64,000 bases of DNA from JAIQGF01 sp051006995 (GTDB lineage Bacteria; Acidobacteriota; Terriglobia; Terriglobales; Acidobacteriaceae), in contig JBPCSQ010000008.1 of the NCBI GenBank assembly GCA_051006995.1, positions 124,001-188,000 on the forward strand. Reading direction: 5' to 3'. This document shows, piece after piece, positions 62,901 to 64,000 of this stretch. The notes under the pieces were generated by a model, which was not told the origin of the DNA, ran no database searches, and saw nothing but the letters and a program-made list of their open reading frames with translations. The position numbers and the translations under genes were made by a program. Positions within the stretch are counted from its first letter, which is position 1, and the number at the start of each line of letters is the position of its first letter.

Positions 62901-63701
62901 ATGCTTAACTATTTCATTCTCGTCAGCACAGCCGCGCTCGGCATCTTCAATCTCGTTAAGGATTGGGTCGGCCATGGCTCGAATCCCAGGCGTTACACGA
63001 TTCTAATTTTGATTGTTGCCGTCGCGATCGGCGGCTGTATAAATCTCGCCATAACAAACTCTCGAGCGGCAAAGGAAAAAGCGGAGGCGCACGAGCAACA
63101 AAGGCGGTTGGATGAATTGTTAAGTAAGAGTGCGGAGAAGATCACCCGTCTTGAATCGGCGATCGCATCCTCACAGCAGGCGCAGGAAATAAACAACAAG
63201 TCTTTCCTTGACCACCTCGGCACGCTGTATACGAAGGCACAGTCAGAGCAGCTTCGTAAGCAGATAGCGGCATATCAACAGCGCATCCTCAAAAACATGA
63301 GTTCTGAACCGCCAGCTAATCTCGTGGCTTCGTTTGATGTTAAGGACACTCTCGCGCTGCCTGTTACGCGGCAGACCACCCCCGTAAGCAAAGACGGAAC
63401 CGCCGAAGCCACGTTTCTTGTGTATAACGATTCCAGTACGACGGCCAAAAGCGGAGAATGCATAGTTCGCATTTGTCCTGGTTGCCGGTTTGCAGAGGAC
63501 CCTCCCCGCACGGAAAAGCCTCTAGGTGGTGACCCGACTGAGCGCACTCGCGCATTTGACTATGTAGTAGCGCATACCGCGTTCAAGATCCCGACGAAAA
63601 TCATTGTTCCCCACGTCGAAGGGCCGTTTCAGGTGGGTGTGATGTGCGGGTGTCCGAATTGCTCAAACAATAGCCTCCAGAGCCTTTGGATCGTCCGATA
63701 G
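62901..63701 (+). CDS. Two-TM membrane protein with coiled coil and Cys pairs
   Basis: 266 aa. Two N-terminal membrane segments (MLNYFILVSTAALGIFNLV and YTILILIVAVAIGGCINLAI), a coiled coil (about 55-115), and a C-terminal domain with CPGC and CGCPNC, possibly a metal-binding site. It is 122 nt downstream of the HEPN-like gene and may be its partner. Function unknown. Confidence 0.68.
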   Translation: MLNYFILVSTAALGIFNLVKDWVGHGSNPRRYTILILIVAVAIGGCINLAITNSRAAKEKAEAHEQQRRLDELLSKSAEKITRLESAIASSQQAQEINNKSFLDHLGTLYTKAQSEQLRKQIAAYQQRILKNMSSEPPANLVASFDVKDTLALPVTRQTTPVSKDGTAEATFLVYNDSSTTAKSGECIVRICPGCRFAEDPPRTEKPLGGDPTERTRAFDYVVAHTAFKIPTKIIVPHVEGPFQVGVMCGCPNCSNNSLQSLWIVR

Positions 63702-63746
63702 CAACGTCCGCCACGTGCCAGGCGGCCAGCTTTTGCCAGGGCAAAT

Positions 63747-63771
63747 TTGTGCCCATTTTTGTGCCCCCTCT
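63747..63771. repeat. Arm-type integrase site candidate, right copy
   Basis: Identical over 25 nt to 52978-53002, same orientation, 114 nt inside attR. Outside any gene here. Confidence 0.75.
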
Positions 63772-63783
63772 CGGTCAAAAATC

Positions 63784-63856
63784 GTATCACTCGGTATCAT
63801 TCGCGGGTGGTTGAAAGCGCTTGTAACTCCCACATCAGAATAGGCTTGAGTGATAC
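63784..63856. repeat. Inverted repeats near attR
   Basis: GTATCACTC (63784-63792, with a degenerate direct copy GTATCATTC next to it) and GAGTGATAC (63848-63856). Possibly Xis or integrase accessory sites. Confidence 0.5.
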
Positions 63857-63884
63857 TGAGTTATATGCTGGTGGCAACCTGATT

Positions 63885-63931
63885 CTGACTCTGGATCAGC
63901 ATATCGGGTTCGAATCCCTGGGGGGCAGCCA
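63885..63931 (+). repeat. attR: truncated tRNA-Gln 3' copy
   Basis: 47 nt matching attL except for one missing G in the CGGGG run. The 5' half of the tRNA is absent (preceded by unrelated GCAACCTGATT), so this is not a second tRNA gene. Confidence 0.9.
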
Positions 63932-63983
63932 GATACTTCGATACAATTCCCAGTTTTCATTCTCGCTTCGAAAGGTCTCCTAC

Positions 63984-64000
63984 ATGAGAGTTCTCTGGAT
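63984..64000 (+). CDS. Possible start of a chromosomal gene, truncated by window edge
   Basis: ATG at 63984 after AAAGGTCTCCTAC, reading MRVLW before the window ends. Too short to confirm. Confidence 0.3.

Larger units (their letters stand above)
52880..63931. mobile_element. 11-kb integrative element in tRNA-Gln, phage-satellite (PICI-like) candidate
   Basis: Bounded by 48/47-nt direct repeats of the tRNA 3' end. Order: integrase and a coupled small gene (minus), then excisionase-like, replication protein, small genes and a terS-like gene (plus), then PIN, MmeI-like (minus), HEPN-like and two-TM genes. No capsid, portal, large terminase, tail, relaxase or secretion genes are seen, so it is neither a complete prophage nor a conjugative element. 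The left two-thirds is GC-rich like the host; the cargo is visibly more AT-rich (one 60-nt line counted near 58350 was 48% GC). Confidence 0.85.

Noticed and set aside
63885..63931. Second tRNA-Gln gene
   Set aside because: Only the 3' half is present and the acceptor 5' strand and D arm are missing; it is attR.
52880..63931. Complete prophage or conjugative element
   Set aside because: No capsid, portal, tail, large terminase, lysis, relaxase or type IV secretion genes in the interval.

Overview
This 64 kb window is high-GC bacterial chromosome plus one foreign insertion. No rRNA or other phylogenetic marker is present, so taxonomy is inference. The gene repertoire points to a soil Acidobacteriota (Terriglobia-like): many secreted TPR, coiled-coil and FecR proteins, a DUF5996 protein, a class D-type sortase in a genome with lipoproteins and OmpA, an ECF sigma/anti-sigma pair, a MEMO-family protein, and intergenic palindromes.

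Layout. 1-5.6 kb: the end of an iron-sulfur electron-transfer gene, a small cytochrome c, engB, a membrane protein and lon. 5.9-13.4 kb: a secreted metallo-beta-lactamase-fold hydrolase, a phosphoesterase lipoprotein, the sigma/anti-sigma pair, a DUF5996 protein, a UBP zinc finger and a beta-propeller lipoprotein. 13.5-18.6 kb: recN, then a sortase locus with a likely dedicated substrate carrying a C-terminal LPSAAG sorting tail. 18.7-22 kb: a histidine kinase, response regulator and PP2C phosphatase in one minus-strand operon. 22.3-29.6 kb: polX, a cold-shock protein, a phosphofructokinase with pyrophosphate-type residues, ruvC and hypotheticals. 29.9-43 kb: a FecR protein, amrB, rsmA, glgA, PilZ, two transporters, a BadF-type sugar kinase, a SYLF lipoprotein and uvrC. 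43-52.6 kb: an OmpA lipoprotein, a TPR protein, then a glycolytic cluster (gap, pgk, macro domain, tpiA, ldh), a P-loop kinase and an isochorismatase-like hydrolase.

52.88-63.93 kb is an 11-kb integrative element in the 3' end of a tRNA-Gln(CUG) gene, bounded by 47/48-nt direct repeats. It carries a tyrosine integrase coupled to a small gene, an excisionase-like HTH gene, an apparent replication origin (DnaA box, two iteron-like repeats, a palindromic operator), a replication protein ending in a DnaA domain-I-like segment, a row of small overlapping genes and a terminase-small-subunit-like protein. No phage structural genes are present. This plan resembles phage-inducible chromosomal islands (phage satellites). 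Between the terS-like gene and the right end lies lower-GC cargo: a DUF4935-type PIN nuclease, an MmeI-family single-chain restriction-modification enzyme, a protein with a HEPN-like Rx4H motif, and a two-TM protein with cysteine pairs. I regard this element as the most interesting system in the window.

A second theme is a set of palindromes built from short degenerate tandem repeats, sitting at gene borders and sometimes inside genes. One adds about 30 in-frame codons to uvrC. Others supply the last codons of rsmA and of the macro-domain gene. A separate dispersed repeat beginning GTCATCCCGAGCG occurs twice.
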